DNA from: Paracyclopina nana
Taxonomy: Eukaryota > Arthropoda > Copepoda > Cyclopoida > Cyclopettidae
Length of the DNA: 64,000 bases
Reading direction: 5' to 3'
NCBI GenBank assembly: GCA_019096065.1
Contig: JAGUCH010000003.1
Location: 6,510,001 to 6,574,000 of the forward strand
Position numbers and translations under genes: made by a program. The stretch's first letter is position 1; each line of letters starts with the position of its first letter. Below are positions 9,662 to 23,695 of the stretch, piece by piece. The notes under the pieces are model-generated. The model did not search any database. It worked only from the letters and a program-made list of their open reading frames with translations, and was not told the DNA's origin.

Positions 9662-12600
9662 CTATACAATTGGACCACTTTCTGTGGATCCTTTACCAGC
9701 AGTAGTTCCAGTGCTTGGCATGGTACCAGTTGTTGTGATTGTCATATGAGTGGTTCTCTGGGTTGAACCAGTTCCAAGTGGTGTAAAAGTGCTCAGAGTT
9801 CCATGGTTGGTTATTGTGCCTGCACTTGTCCTTAGAGTTGATGTTGTTGCACTGTCAGTCTTGGTGGTTGCTGTGGTTGTTTGAATTGTAGGCAGGTTAT
9901 TTTGGACTGTTTCCACCGTACTCTGGTAGGAGTTAACACTCTCAAGCAAGGCCTGGGTTGCTGTGATATCATCTTTGGTGACTTGGGTCAATAGCTCCAG
10001 AATTTGTTGGCTAAGTGCTACAATGGCATCACGAATTTCAAGAATTTTAGAAAGATTGACAACAACAAGAGATGACATCAGGGTAATTTGACTATCCATG
10101 TCTGCTTTTAAAGATGCCAACTGCTGTTGCTCCAATGCACCTCTTTGTTGGGGAAACAAGAGCTTATGCAGAGGGTTCTTAGCTGCTTCTGAGCTAAGCA
10201 ACTCAGCTATTTTAGCTAAAATTGCAGATTGCACATCATTGATGATAGACGAGATTTCATTTAGGGTCCTCTCAACAACAGCCACTGGACTTAGACGGGT
10301 TGTATCAATTGCTGATGAGCTCATGCCTGACATAAATGAAGTGACCCCACTAGTTGTAACAGCAGTCTGGATAGATGTGGTTTGATCTGTAGCTGTTGTG
10401 CCTACAGCTGTGACAGTGGCAGAAGTTGTGTCAATGTTTGAAGTTGTGTCAATGTTTGAAGTTGTGTCAATGTTTGAAGTTGTGCCTCCTGGGGTTCCAA
10501 CTGAGGTTACACCTATGTCTGATGTTGTGCCAGGAGTGAAAGTAGTGCCACTTACACTGGAAGTTTGTCCTGATGATGTTTGTTCTGTGTTTGAAGTGCC
10601 TCCAGCTGTGACAGAAGTGGTGGGAATCAATGAGGATGTACCACCTGGAGTTTCAGCTGAGGTTGTAGCCAAGTCTGATGTTGTTCCTTCTGTGATTGGA
10701 TTTGATGTTGACAAACCAGGTGTAAATGTTGTCCCTTTAACTGTGGAAGTTTGGCCAGTTGTAGTTGCACCTTGAGTTGATGTGGGTCCAGGTGTGACAT
10801 TTGTTGTAGTTGTGCCTCCAGGTGTCCCTGGTGAGGTTGAAGCCAGGTCTGAAGTTGAGCCAGCTGTTGGGGAAGTAGATGTTGAACCAGGGGTAAATGT
10901 TGTCCCTCTAACTGTTGAAGACTGTCTGGATGTGGTTTGATCTGTAGCTGTTGTGCCTACAGCTGTGACAGTGGCAGAAGTTGTGTCAATGTTTGAAGTT
11001 GTGCCTCCTGGGGTCCCAACTGAGGATGGACCAATGTCTGATGTTGTGCCAGTTGTGAGGGGATTTGATGTTGAGCCAGGAGTGAAAGTAGTGCCACTTA
11101 CACTTGAAGTTTGTCCTGATGATGTTTGTTCTGTGCTTGAAGTGCCTCCAGCTGTGACAGAAGTGGTGGGAATCAATGAGGATGTACCACCTGGAGTTTC
11201 AGCTGAGGTTGTAGCCAAGTCTGATGTTGTTCCTTCTGTGATTGGATTTGATGTTGACAAACCAGGTGTAAATGTTGTCCCTTTAACTGTGGAAGTTTGG
11301 CCAGTTGTAGTTGCACCTTGAGTTGATGTGGGTCCAGGTGTGACATTTGTTGTAGTTGTGCCTCCAGGTGTCCCTGGTGAGGTTGAAGCTAGGTCTGAAG
11401 TTGAGCCAGCTGTTGGGGAAGTAGATGTTGAACCAGGGGTAAATGTTGTCCCTCTAACTGTTGAAGACTGTCTGGATGTGGTTTGATCTGTAGCTGTTGT
11501 GCCTACAGCTGTGACAGTGGCAGAAGTTGTGTCAATGTTTGAAGTTGTGCCTCCTGGGGTCCCAACTGAGGATGGACCAATGTCTGATGTTGTGCCAGTT
11601 GTGAGGGGATTTGATGTTGAGCCAGGAGTGAAAGTAGTGCCACTTACACTGGAAGTTTGTCCTGATGATGTTTGTTCTGTGCTTGAAGTGCCTCCAGCTG
11701 TGACAGAAGTGGTGGGAATCAATGAGGATGTACCACCTGGAGTTTCAGCTGAGGTTGTAGCCAAGTCTGATGTTGTTCCTTCTGTGATTGGATTTGATGT
11801 TGACAAACCAGGTGTAAATGTTGTCCCTTTAACTGTGGAAGTTTGGCCAGTTGTAGTTGCACCTTGAGTTGATGTGGGTCCAGGTGTGACATTTGTTGTA
11901 GTTGTGCCTCCAGGTGTCCCTGGTGAGGTTGAAGCCAGGTCTGAAGTTGAGCCAGCTGTTGGGGAAGTAGATGTTGAACCAGGGGTAAATGTTGTCCCTC
12001 TAACTGTTGAAGACTGTCTGGATGTGGTTTGATCTGTAGCTGTTGTGCCTACAGCTGTGACAGTGGCAGAAGTTGTGTCAATGTTTGAAGTTGTGCCTCC
12101 TGGGGTCCCAACTGAGGATGGACCAATGTCTGATGTTGTGCCAGTTGTGAGGGGATTTGATGTTGAGCCAGGAGTGAAAGTAGTGCCACTTACACTTGAA
12201 GTTTGTCCTGATGATGTTTGTTCTGTGCTTGAAGTGCCTCCAGCTGTGACAGAAGTGGTGGGAATCAATGAGGATGTACCACCTGGAGTTTCAGCTGAGG
12301 TTGTAGCCAAGCCTGATGTTGTTCCTTCTGTGATTGGATTTGATGTTGACAAACCAGGTGTAAATGTTGTCCCTTTAACTGTGGAAGTTTGGCCAGTTGT
12401 AGTTGCACCTTGAGTTGATGTGGGTCCAGGTGTGACATTTGTTGTAGTTGTGCCTCCAGGTGTCCCTGGTGAGGTTGAAGCTAGGTCTGAAGTTGAGCCA
12501 GCTGTTGGGGAAGTAGATGTTGAACCAGGGGTAAATGTTGTCCCTCTAACTGTTGAAGACTGTCTGGATGTGGTTTGATCTGTAGCTGTTGTGCCTACAG

Positions 12601-13086
12601 CTGTGACAGTGGCAGAAGTTGTGTCAATGTTTGAAGTTGTGCCTCCTGGGGTCCCAACTGAGGATGGACCAATGTCTGATGTTGTGCCAGTTGTGAGGGG
12701 ATTTGATGTTGAGCCAGGAGTGAAAGTAGTGCCACTTACACTGGAAGTTTGTCCTGATGATGTTTGTTCTGTGCTTGAAGTGCCTCCAGCTGTGACAGAA
12801 GTGGTGGGAATCAATGAGGATGTACCACCTGGAGTTTCAGCTGAGGTTGTAGCCAAGCCTGATGTTGTTCCTTCTGTGATTGGATTTGATGTTGACAAAC
12901 CAGGTGTAAATGTTGTCCCTTTAACTGTGGAAGTTTGGCCAGTTGTAGTTGCACCTTGAGTTGATGTGGGTCCAGGTGTGATATTTGTTGTAGTTGTGCC
13001 TCCAGGTGTCCCTGGTGAGGTTGAAGCTAGGTCTGAAGTTGAGCCAGCCGTTGGGGTATTAGATGCTGAAGTCGGTGTTGTTTGAC
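9662..13086 (-). CDS. Mucin-like Ser/Thr repeat exon, copy 3 (complete 3' exon)
   Basis: The exon is the same length as copy 2 (3425 bases, five repeats), with the same splice site, helical domain and stop. The period from copy 2 to 3 and from 3 to 4 is exactly 4924 bases, which points to recent duplication. A Gly replaces Asp at one position in the two repeats nearest the 5' end, a variant also found in the first repeat of copy 4 and in one repeat of copy 6. No signal-peptide exon is visible upstream. Confidence 0.8.
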
Positions 13087-14585
13087 CTGTAAATAGGCAA
13101 TGTGATAATGTTTCTGCTTAGTTCACTTGATTGCTCCATTTTGTATTTTTTTAATGTTTAAACTTGAACATAGAGGCATGGTATGGGAAAAAACCAAGCA
13201 AGACTGGGCTTACTATATTATATCTACTCTGAAAGCTTATGATTTTTAAATTATTTTAGAAATGCTGTGTGATTGCAATTCCTGCAGAAATAATTTTATT
13301 AGATTATACACCTCTAGGCTGGAGGATAACAAAAATTATTTTTTGTGTGTCAAGTTACAGATCACTTTAATCATTGGCTATAATTGAATTCAGGCAAACT
13401 TTTTTGGATCAATTTTTTGCAAGATATGCCTTAAATTTTGCAGTCTGCAAAAATTAAATAACAACAATAAGCAGAAGTTGTTGGTCATGAGTGGTAAAAT
13501 CAAGTCCAAAGTGCACAGTAGGATCACTCCTAATAAAAAAGTTGCATCATTGAAAAGTACGCGAAAATGCACCGTAACTTCAAGAATGCCAAAAATTGGC
13601 ATTTCCTTGATAAATCCAATTCTAAATCATATGAAATTCATTCTTAAACCAGAACAACGTAAAGAAATTAGTTTTTTTGGCAGCCAATTGCCTAAATTGA
13701 TCACAAACATCCCTATTTCAACAAAAATTGCCACAAATTTGGTTTGCAAAAACTCTGCTAAATCTCATAAGAATGTGGTTGCTTAATAGACATCTCAGCT
13801 TATAGTAATTCCAACTAAAGAACATATTCATTTTATTGGTTTTGCTTCGCTGCTTCGCTGCTTTTAGTAATAATCAATACTCATTATTGTTTTTTTTATT
13901 GCCAATAAATTGTGAGTATGTTGTTTTCTGAAAGAAAGTGGCCTGTTTCAAGATAAAAAAATAACTTCAAGATGTAATTTTGAAGGGTGTAAAGTTTATA
14001 CTTTTATTTGATGGAAAGCAATTTTGGCATGTATAATTCAGTTTTCCAATTCTTCTCAGTTTCAACTACACAAATATAAAAGCTCTGACATCTTACTCTA
14101 TCAAGAGACACACATTGTATAGTATTTTATAAGGTGTGTTGCTCCCCTGTTTGACACCAAAAAATAGGACATATTAGTCCATGAAGTAAATCTCATAGCA
14201 GAAAAAAGTAAAAAAGTACATCTTTCTCAAATGGGATCAAACCCTGGACATCTGGTTTAGGATTCTGACACTCTACTGACTGACCTACTGATTGACTAAC
14301 TATAGTGTTGGAAAAATTTCTTTTCTATCTCTGACCTCTGGTGAAAAAGCTGAGCTGAGCTTAGTAGAAGAGTAGTCTCTATTAGAGATACCAGACAAAA
14401 CTTGATCTAACACATCTTTTAGCTTGAAAAAAGTGCAAAATTTTTAATTGATTAATCAATGCTTCCAGCTTGTCTTGCACTACTGAGGGCCCCTCAACCT
14501 AAGCCCTCAAAGTAATGGATCAGATGCTGAGTCAAGATTGCCTGGTCTGGTTACTCAGCACCTCCTGACTTATCAAGTAATTGTA
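13087..14585. other. Spacer between mucin copies 3 and 4
   Basis: It appears nearly base for base the same as 8163-9661, with a half-hairpin remnant near 13301 and a truncated mobile element at 14003-14555. No gene is supportable. Confidence 0.6.
14003..14555 (+). mobile_element. Old truncated copy of the TIR/tRNA-like element
   Basis: Third array copy of the truncated element, again ending about 30 bases from the stop codon of the adjacent mucin exon. Confidence 0.6.
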
Positions 14586-17500
14586 CTATACAATTGGACC
14601 ACTTTCTGTGGATCCTTTACCAGCAGTAGTTCCAGTGCTTGGCATGGTACCAGTTGTTGTGATTGTCATATGAGTGGTTCTCTGGGTTGAACCAGTTCCA
14701 AGTGGTGTAAAAGTGCTCAGAGTTCCATGGTTGGTTATTGTGCCTGCACTTGTCCTTAGAGTTGATGTTGTTGCACTGTCAGTCTTGGTGGTTGCTGTGG
14801 TTGTTTGAATTGTAGGCAGGTTATTTTGGACTGTTTCCACCGTACTCTGGTAGGAGTTAACACTCTCAAGCAAGGCCTGGGTTGCTGTGATATCATCTTT
14901 GGTGACTTGGGTCAATAGCTCCAGAATTTGTTGGCTAAGTGCTACAATGGCATCACGAATTTCAAGAATTTTAGAAAGATTGACAACAACAAGAGATGAC
15001 ATCAGGGTAATTTGACTATCCATGTCTGCTTTTAAAGATGCCAACTGCTGTTGCTCCAATGCACCTCTTTGTTGGGGAAACAAGAGCTTATGCAGAGGGT
15101 TCTTAGCTGCTTCTGAGCTAAGCAACTCAGCTATTTTAGCTAAAATTGCAGATTGCACATCATTGATGATAGACGAGATTTCATTTAGGGTCCTCTCAAC
15201 AACAGCCACTGGACTTAGACGGGTTGTATCAATTGCTGATGAGCTCATGCCTGACATAAATGAAGTGACCCCACTAGTTGTAACAGCAGTCTGGATAGAT
15301 GTGGTTTGATCTGTAGCTGTTGTGCCTACAGCTGTGACAGTGGCAGAAGTTGTGTCAATGTTTGAAGTTGTGTCAATGTTTGAAGTTGTGTCAATGTTTG
15401 AAGTTGTGCCTCCTGGGGTTCCAACTGAGGTTACACCTATGTCTGATGTTGTGCCAGGAGTGAAAGTAGTGCCACTTACACTGGAAGTTTGTCCTGATGA
15501 TGTTTGTTCTGTGTTTGAAGTGCCTCCAGCTGTGACAGAAGTGGTGGGAATCAATGAGGATGTACCACCTGGAGTTTCAGCTGAGGTTGTAGCCAAGTCT
15601 GATGTTGTTCCTTCTGTGATTGGATTTGATGTTGACAAACCAGGTGTAAATGTTGTCCCTTTAACTGTGGAAGTTTGGCCAGTTGTAGTTGCACCTTGAG
15701 TTGATGTGGGTCCAGGTGTGACATTTGTTGTAGTTGTGCCTCCAGGTGTCCCTGGTGAGGTTGAAGCCAGGTCTGAAGTTGAGCCAGCTGTTGGGGAAGT
15801 AGATGTTGAACCAGGGGTAAATGTTGTCCCTCTAACTGTTGAAGACTGTCTGGATGTGGTTTGATCTGTAGCTGTTGTGCCTACAGCTGTGACAGTGGCA
15901 GAAGTTGTGTCAATGTTTGAAGTTGTGCCTCCTGGGGTCCCAACTGAGGATGGACCAATGTCTGATGTTGTGCCAGTTGTGAGGGGATTTGATGTTGAGC
16001 CAGGAGTGAAAGTAGTGCCACTTACACTGGAAGTTTGTCCTGATGATGTTTGTTCTGTGTTTGAAGTGCCTCCAGCTGTGACAGAAGTGGTGGGAATCAA
16101 TGAGGATGTACCACCTGGAGTTTCAGCTGAGGTTGTAGCCAAGTCTGATGTTGTTCCTTCTGTGATTGGATTTGATGTTGACAAACCAGGTGTAAATGTT
16201 GTCCCTTTAACTGTGGAAGTTTGGCCAGTTGTAGTTGCACCTTGAGTTGATGTGGGTCCAGGTGTGACATTTGTTGTAGTTGTGCCTCCAGGTGTCCCTG
16301 GTGAGGTTGAAGCCAGGTCTGAAGTTGAGCCAGCTGTTGGGGAAGTAGATGTTGAACCAGGGGTAAATGTTGTCCCTCTAACTGTTGAAGACTGTCTGGA
16401 TGTGGTTTGATCTGTAGCTGTTGTGCCTACAGCTGTGACAGTGGCAGAAGTTGTGTCAATGTTTGAAGTTGTGCCTCCTGGGGTCCCAACTGAGGATGGA
16501 CCAATGTCTGATGTTGTGCCAGTTGTGAGGGGATTTGATGTTGAGCCAGGAGTGAAAGTAGTGCCACTTACACTTGAAGTTTGTCCTGATGATGTTTGTT
16601 CTGTGCTTGAAGTGCCTCCAGCTGTGACAGAAGTGGTGGGAATCAATGAGGATGTACCACCTGGAGTTTCAGCTGAGGTTGTAGCCAAGTCTGATGTTGT
16701 TCCTTCTGTGATTGGATTTGATGTTGACAAACCAGGTGTAAATGTTGTCCCTTTAACTGTGGAAGTTTGGCCAGTTGTAGTTGCACCTTGAGTTGATGTG
16801 GGTCCAGGTGTGACATTTGTTGTAGTTGTGCCTCCAGGTGTCCCTGGTGAGGTTGAAGCTAGGTCTGAAGTTGAGCCAGCTGTTGGGGAAGTAGATGTTG
16901 AACCAGGGGTAAATGTTGTCCCTCTAACTGTTGAAGACTGTCTGGATGTGGTTTGATCTGTAGCTGTTGTGCCTACAGCTGTGACAGTGGCAGAAGTTGT
17001 GTCAATGTTTGAAGTTGTGCCTCCTGGGGTCCCAACTGAGGATGGACCAATGTCTGATGTTGTGCCAGTTGTGAGGGGATTTGATGTTGAGCCAGGAGTG
17101 AAAGTAGTGCCACTTACACTGGAAGTTTGTCCTGATGATGTTTGTTCTGTGCTTGAAGTGCCTCCAGCTGTGACAGAAGTGGTGGGAATCAATGAGGATG
17201 TACCACCTGGAGTTTCAGCTGAGGTTGTAGCCAAGTCTGATGTTGTTCCTTCTGTGATTGGATTTGATGTTGACAAACCAGGTGTAAATGTTGTCCCTTT
17301 AACTGTGGAAGTTTGGCCAGTTGTAGTTGCACCTTGAGTTGATGTGGGTCCAGGTGTGACATTTGTTGTAGTTGTGCCTCCAGGTGTCCCTGGTGAGGTT
17401 GAAGCCAGGTCTGAAGTTGAGCCAGCTGTTGGGGAAGTAGATGTTGAACCAGGGGTAAATGTTGTCCCTCTAACTGTTGAAGACTGTCTGGATGTGGTTT

Positions 17501-19648
17501 GATCTGTAGCTGTTGTGCCTACAGCTGTGACAGTGGCAGAAGTTGTGTCAATGTTTGAAGTTGTGCCTCCTGGGGTCCCAACTGAGGATGGACCAATGTC
17601 TGATGTTGTGCCAGTTGTGAGGGGATTTGATGTTGAGCCAGGAGTGAAAGTAGTGCCACTTACACTTGAAGTTTGTCCTGATGATGTTTGTTCTGTGCTT
17701 GAAGTGCCTCCAGCTGTGACAGAAGTGGTGGGAATCAATGAGGATGTACCACCTGGAGTTTCAGCTGAGGTTGTAGCCAAGTCTGATGTTGTTCCTTCTG
17801 TGATTGGATTTGATGTTGACAAACCAGGTGTAAATGTTGTCCCTTTAACTGTGGAAGTTTGGCCAGTTGTAGTTGCACCTTGAGTTGATGTGGGTCCAGG
17901 TGTGACATTTGTTGTAGTTGTGCCTCCAGGTGTCCCTGGTGAGGTTGAAGCTAGGTCTGAAGTTGAGCCAGCTGTTGGGGAAGTAGATGTTGAACCAGGG
18001 GTAAATGTTGTCCCTCTAACTGTTGAAGACTGTCTGGATGTGGTTTGATCTGTAGCTGTTGTGCCTACAGCTGTGACAGTGGCAGAAGTTGTGTCAATGT
18101 TTGAAGTTGTGCCTCCTGGGGTCCCAACTGAGGATGGACCAATGTCTGATGTTGTGCCAGTTGTGAGGGGATTTGATGTTGAGCCAGGAGTGAAAGTAGT
18201 GCCACTTACACTGGAAGTTTGTCCTGATGATGTTTGTTCTGTGCTTGAAGTGCCTCCAGCTGTGACAGAAGTGGTGGGAATCAATGAGGATGTACCACCT
18301 GGAGTTTCAGCTGAGGTTGTAGCCAAGTCTGATGTTGTTCCTTCTGTGATTGGATTTGATGTTGACAAACCAGGTGTAAATGTTGTCCCTTTAACTGTGG
18401 AAGTTTGGCCAGTTGTAGTTGCACCTTGAGTTGATGTGGGTCCAGGTGTGACATTTGTTGTAGTTGTGCCTCCAGGTGTCCCTGGTGAGGTTGAAGCCAG
18501 GTCTGAAGTTGAGCCAGCTGTTGGGGAAGTAGATGTTGAACCAGGGGTAAATGTTGTCCCTCTAACTGTTGAAGACTGTCTGGATGTGGTTTGATCTGTA
18601 GCTGTTGTGCCTACAGCTGTGACAGTGGCAGAAGTTGTGTCAATGTTTGAAGTTGTGCCTCCTGGGGTCCCAACTGAGGATGGACCAATGTCTGATGTTG
18701 TGCCAGTTGTGAGGGGATTTGATGTTGAGCCAGGAGTGAAAGTAGTGCCACTTACACTTGAAGTTTGTCCTGATGATGTTTGTTCTGTGCTTGAAGTGCC
18801 TCCAGCTGTGACAGAAGTGGTGGGAATCAATGAGGATGTACCACCTGGAGTTTCAGCTGAGGTTGTAGCCAAGTCTGATGTTGTTCCTTCTGTGATTGGA
18901 TTTGATGTTGACAAACCAGGTGTAAATGTTGTCCCTTTAACTGTGGAAGTTTGGCCAGTTGTAGTTGCACCTTGAGTTGATGTGGGTCCAGGTGTGACAT
19001 TTGTTGTAGTTGTGCCTCCAGGTGTCCCTGGTGAGGTTGAAGCTAGGTCTGAAGTTGAGCCAGCTGTTGGGGAAGTAGATGTTGAACCAGGGGTAAATGT
19101 TGTCCCTCTAACTGTTGAAGACTGTCTGGATGTGGTTTGATCTGTAGCTGTTGTGCCTACAGCTGTGACAGTGGCAGAAGTTGTGTCAATGTTTGAAGTT
19201 GTGCCTCCTGGGGTCCCAACTGAGGATGGACCAATGTCTGATGTTGTGCCAGTTGTGAGGGGATTTGATGTTGAGCCAGGAGTGAAAGTAGTGCCACTTA
19301 CACTGGAAGTTTGTCCTGATGATGTTTGTTCTGTGCTTGAAGTGCCTCCAGCTGTGACAGAAGTGGTGGGAATCAATGAGGATGTACCACCTGGAGTTTC
19401 AGCTGAGGTTGTAGCCAAGCCTGATGTTGTTCCTTCTGTGATTGTACTTGATGTTGACAAACCAGGTGTAAATGTTGTCCCTTTAACTGTGGAAGTTTGG
19501 CCAGTTGTAGTTGCACCTTGAGTTGATGTGGGTCCAGGTGTGATATTTGTTGTAGTTGTGCCTCCAGGTGTCCCTGGTGAGGTTGAAGCTAGGTCTGAAG
19601 TTGAGCCAGCCGTTGGGGTATTAGATGCTGAAGTCGGTGTTGTTTGAC
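14586..19648 (-). CDS. Mucin-like Ser/Thr repeat exon, copy 4 (longest)
   Basis: An open exon of 5063 bases (about 1686 residues) with eight 182-residue repeats, exactly three more than copies 2 and 3 (1638 = 3 x 546 bases). Splice site, helical domain, Thr-rich tail and TAG match the other copies. The first repeat has its own substitutions (Asn-Pro changed to Ser-Thr near the first internal Met). The internal repeats are almost identical, which indicates recent unequal exchange or conversion. The frame stays open over the whole length, which argues for selection or very recent origin. Confidence 0.8.
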
Positions 19649-21148
19649 CTGTAAATAGGCAATGTGATAATGTTTCTGCTTAGTTCACTTGATTGCTCCA
19701 TTTTGTATTTTTTTAATGTTTAAACTTGAACATAGAGGCATGGTATGGGAAAAAACCAAGCAAGACTGGGCTTACTATATTATATCTACTCTGAAAGCTT
19801 ATGATTTTTAAATTATTTTAGAAATGCTGTGTGATTGCAATTCCTGCAGAAATAATTTTATTAGATTATACACCTCTAGGCTGGAGGATAACAAAAATTA
19901 TTTTTTGTGTGTCAAGTTACAGATCACTTTAATCATTGGCTATAATTGAATTCAGGCAAACTTTTTTGGATCAATTTTTTGCAAGATATGCCTTAAATTT
20001 TGCAGTCTGCAAAAATTAAATAACAACAATAAGCAGAAGTTGTTGGTCATGAGTGGTAAAATCAAGTCCAAAGTGCACAGTAGGATCACTCCTAATAAAA
20101 AAGTTGCATCATTGAAAAGTACGCGAAAATGCACCGTAACTTCAAGAATGCCAAAAATTGGCATTTCCTTGATAAATCCAATTCTAAATCATATGAAATT
20201 CATTCTTAAACCAGAACAACGTAAAGAAATTAGTTTTTTTGGCAGCCAATTGCCTAAATTGATCACAAACATCCCTATTTCAACAAAAATTGCCACAAAT
20301 TTGGTTTGCAAAAACTCTGCTAAATCTCATAAGAATGTGGTTGCTTAATAGACATCTCAGCTTATAGTAATTCCAACTAAAGAACATATTCATTTTATTG
20401 GTTTTGCTTCGCTGCTTCGCTGCTTTTAGTAATAATCAATACTCATTATTGTTTTTTTTTATTGCCAATAAATTGTGAGTATGTTGTTTTCTGAAAGAAA
20501 GTGGCCTGTTTCAAGATAAAAAAATAACTTCAAGATGTAATTTTGAAGGGTGTAAAGTTTATACTTTTATTTGATGGAAAGCAATTTTGGCATGTATAAT
20601 TCAGTTTTCCAATTCTTCTCAGTTTCAACTACACAAATATAAAAGCTCTGACATCTTACTCTATCAAGAGACACACATTGTATAGTATTTTATAAGGTGT
20701 GTTGCTCCCCTGTTTGACACCAAAAAATAGGACATATTAGTCCATGAAGTAAATCTCATAGCAGAAAAAAGTAAAAAAGTACATCTTTCTCAAATGGGAT
20801 CAAACCCTGGACATCTGGTTTAGGATTCTGACACTCTACTGACTGACCTACTGATTGACTAACTATAGTGTTGGAAAAATTTCTTTTCTATCTCTGACCT
20901 CTGGTGAAAAAGCTGAGCTGAGCTTAGTAGAAGAGTAGTCTCTATTAGAGATACCAGACAAAACTTGATCTAACACATCTTTTAGCTTGAAAAAAGTGCA
21001 AAATTTTTAATTGATTAATCAATGCTTCCAGCTTGTCTTGCACTACTGAGGGCCCCTCAACCTAAGCCCTCAAAGTAATGGATCAGATGCTGAGTCAAGA
21101 TTGCCTGGTCTGGTTACTCAGCACCTCCTGACTTATCAAGTAATTGTA
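19649..21148. other. Spacer between mucin copies 4 and 5
   Basis: Same layout as the spacer at 8163-9661, one T longer in a T run near 20450. It contains the half-hairpin remnant near 19863 and the truncated element at 20566-21118. No gene is supportable. Confidence 0.6.
20566..21118 (+). mobile_element. Old truncated copy of the TIR/tRNA-like element
   Basis: Fourth array copy of the truncated element, at the same distance from the following stop codon. Confidence 0.6.
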
Positions 21149-23481
21149 CTATACAATTGGACCACTTTCTGTGGATCCTTTACCAGCAGTAGTTCCAGTG
21201 CTTGGCATGGTACCAGTTGTTGTGATTGTCATATGAGTGGTTCTCTGGGTTGAACCAGTTCCAAGTGGTGTAAAAGTGCTCAGAGTTCCATGGTTGGTTA
21301 TTGTGCCTGCACTTGTCCTTAGAGTTGATGTTGTTGCACTGTCAGTCTTGGTGGTTGCTGTGGTTGTTTGAATTGTAGGCAGGTTATTTTGGACTGTTTC
21401 CACCGTACTCTGGTAGGAGTTAACACTCTCAAGCAAGGCCTGGGTTGCTGTGATATCATCTTTGGTGACTTGGGTCAATAGCTCCAGAATTTGTTGGCTA
21501 AGTGCTACAATGGCATCACGAATTTCAAGAATTTTAGAAAGATTGACAACAACAAGAGATGACATCAGGGTAATTTGACTATCCATGTCTGCTTTTAAAG
21601 ATGCCAACTGCTGTTGCTCCAATGCACCTCTTTGTTGGGGAAACAAGAGCTTATGCAGAGGGTTCTTAGCTGCTTCTGAGCTAAGCAACTCAGCTATTTT
21701 AGCTAAAATTGCAGATTGCACATCATTGATGATAGACGAGATTTCATTTAGGGTCCTCTCAACAACAGCCACTGGACTTAGACGGGTTGTATCAATTGCT
21801 GATGAGCTCATGCCTGACATAAATGAAGTGACCCCACTAGTTGTAACAGCAGTCTGGATAGATGTGGTTTGATCTGTAGCTGTTGTGCCTACAGCTGTGA
21901 CAGTGGCAGAAGTTGTGTCAATGTTTGAAGTTGTGTCAATGTTTGAAGTTGTGTCAATGTTTGAAGTTGTGCCTCCTGGGGTTCCAACTGAGGTTACACC
22001 TATGTCTGATGTTGTGCCAGGAGTGAAAGTAGTGCCACTTACACTGGAAGTTTGTCCTGATGATGTTTGTTCTGTGCTTGAAGTGCCTCCAGCTGTGACA
22101 GAAGTGGTGGGAATCAATGAGGATGTACCACCTGGAGTTTCAGCTGAGGTTGTAGCCAAGTCTGATGTTGTTCCTTCTGTGATTGGATTTGATGTTGACA
22201 AACCAGGTGTAAATGTTGTCCCTTTAACTGTGGAAGTTTGGCCAGTTGTAGTTGCACCTTGAGTTGATGTGGGTCCAGGTGTGACATTTGTTGTAGTTGT
22301 GCCTCCAGGTGTCCCTGGTGAGGTTGAAGCCAGGTCTGAAGTTGAGCCAGCTGTTGGGGAAGTAGATGTTGAACCAGGGGTAAATGTTGTCCCTCTAACT
22401 GTTGAAGACTGTCTGGATGTGGTTTGATCTGTAGCTGTTGTGCCTACAGCTGTGACAGTGGCAGAAGTTGTGTCAATGTTTGAAGTTGTGCCTCCTGGGG
22501 TCCCAACTGAGGATGGACCAATGTCTGATGTTGTGCCAGTTGTGAGGGGATTTGATGTTGAGCCAGGAGTGAAAGTAGTGCCACTTACACTGGAAGTTTG
22601 TCCTGATGATGTTTGTTCTGTGCTTGAAGTGCCTCCAGCTGTGACAGAAGTGGTGGGAATCAATGAGGATGTACCACCTGGAGTTTCAGCTGAGGTTGTA
22701 GCCAAGTCTGATGTTGTTCCTTCTGTGATTGGATTTGATGTTGACAAACCAGGTGTAAATGTTGTCCCTTTAACTGTGGAAGTTTGGCCAGTTGTAGTTG
22801 CACCTTGAGTTGATGTGGGTCCAGGTGTGACATTTGTTGTAGTTGTGCCTCCAGGTGTCCCTGGTGAGGTTGAAGCTAGGTCTGAAGTTGAGCCAGCTGT
22901 TGGGGAAGTAGATGTTGAACCAGGGGTAAATGTTGTCCCTCTAACTGTTGAAGACTGTCTGGATGTGGTTTGATCTGTAGCTGTTGTGCCTACAGCTGTG
23001 ACAGTGGCAGAAGTTGTGTCAATGTTTGAAGTTGTGCCTCCAGGGGTCCCAACTGAGGATGGACCAATGTCTGATGTTGTGCCAGTTGTGAGGGGATTTG
23101 ATGTTGAGCCAGGAGTGAAAGTAGTGCCACTTACACTGGAAGTTTGTCCTGATGATGTTTGTTCTGTGCTTGAAGTGCCTCCAGCTGTGACAGAAGTGGT
23201 GGGAATCAATGAGGATGTACCACCTGGAGTTTCAGCTGAGGTTGTAGCCAAGTCTGATGTTGTTCCTTCTGTGATTGGATTTGATGTTGACAAACCAGGT
23301 GTAAATGTTGTCCCTTTAACTGTGGAAGTTTGGCCAGTTGTAGTTGCACCTTGAGTTGATGTGGGTCCAGGTGTGACATTTGTTGTAGTTGTGCCTCCAG
23401 GTGTCCCTGGTGAGGTTGAAGCTAGGTCTGAAGTTGAGCCAGCCGTTGGGGTATTAGATGCTGAAGTCGGTGTTGTTTGAC
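21149..23481 (-). CDS. Mucin-like Ser/Thr repeat exon, copy 5 (shortest complete)
   Basis: An exon of 2333 bases (about 776 residues) with three repeats, exactly two fewer than copies 2 and 3. The splice site, the shortened last repeat with the tripled block, the helical domain and the stop are all present. Its upstream spacer differs from copies 2-4 by a composite element insertion. The product class is the same; the start exon was not found. Confidence 0.8.
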
Positions 23482-23695
23482 CTGTAAATAGGCAATGTGA
23501 TAATGTTTCTGCTTAGTTCCCTTGATTGCTCCATTTTGTATTTTTTTAATGTTTAAACTTGAACATAGAGGCATGGTATGGGAAAAAACCAAGCAAGACT
23601 GGGCTTACTATATTATATCTACTCCGAAAGGTTATGATTTTTAAATTATTTTAGAAATGCTGTGTGATTGCAATTCCTGCAGAAATAATTTTATT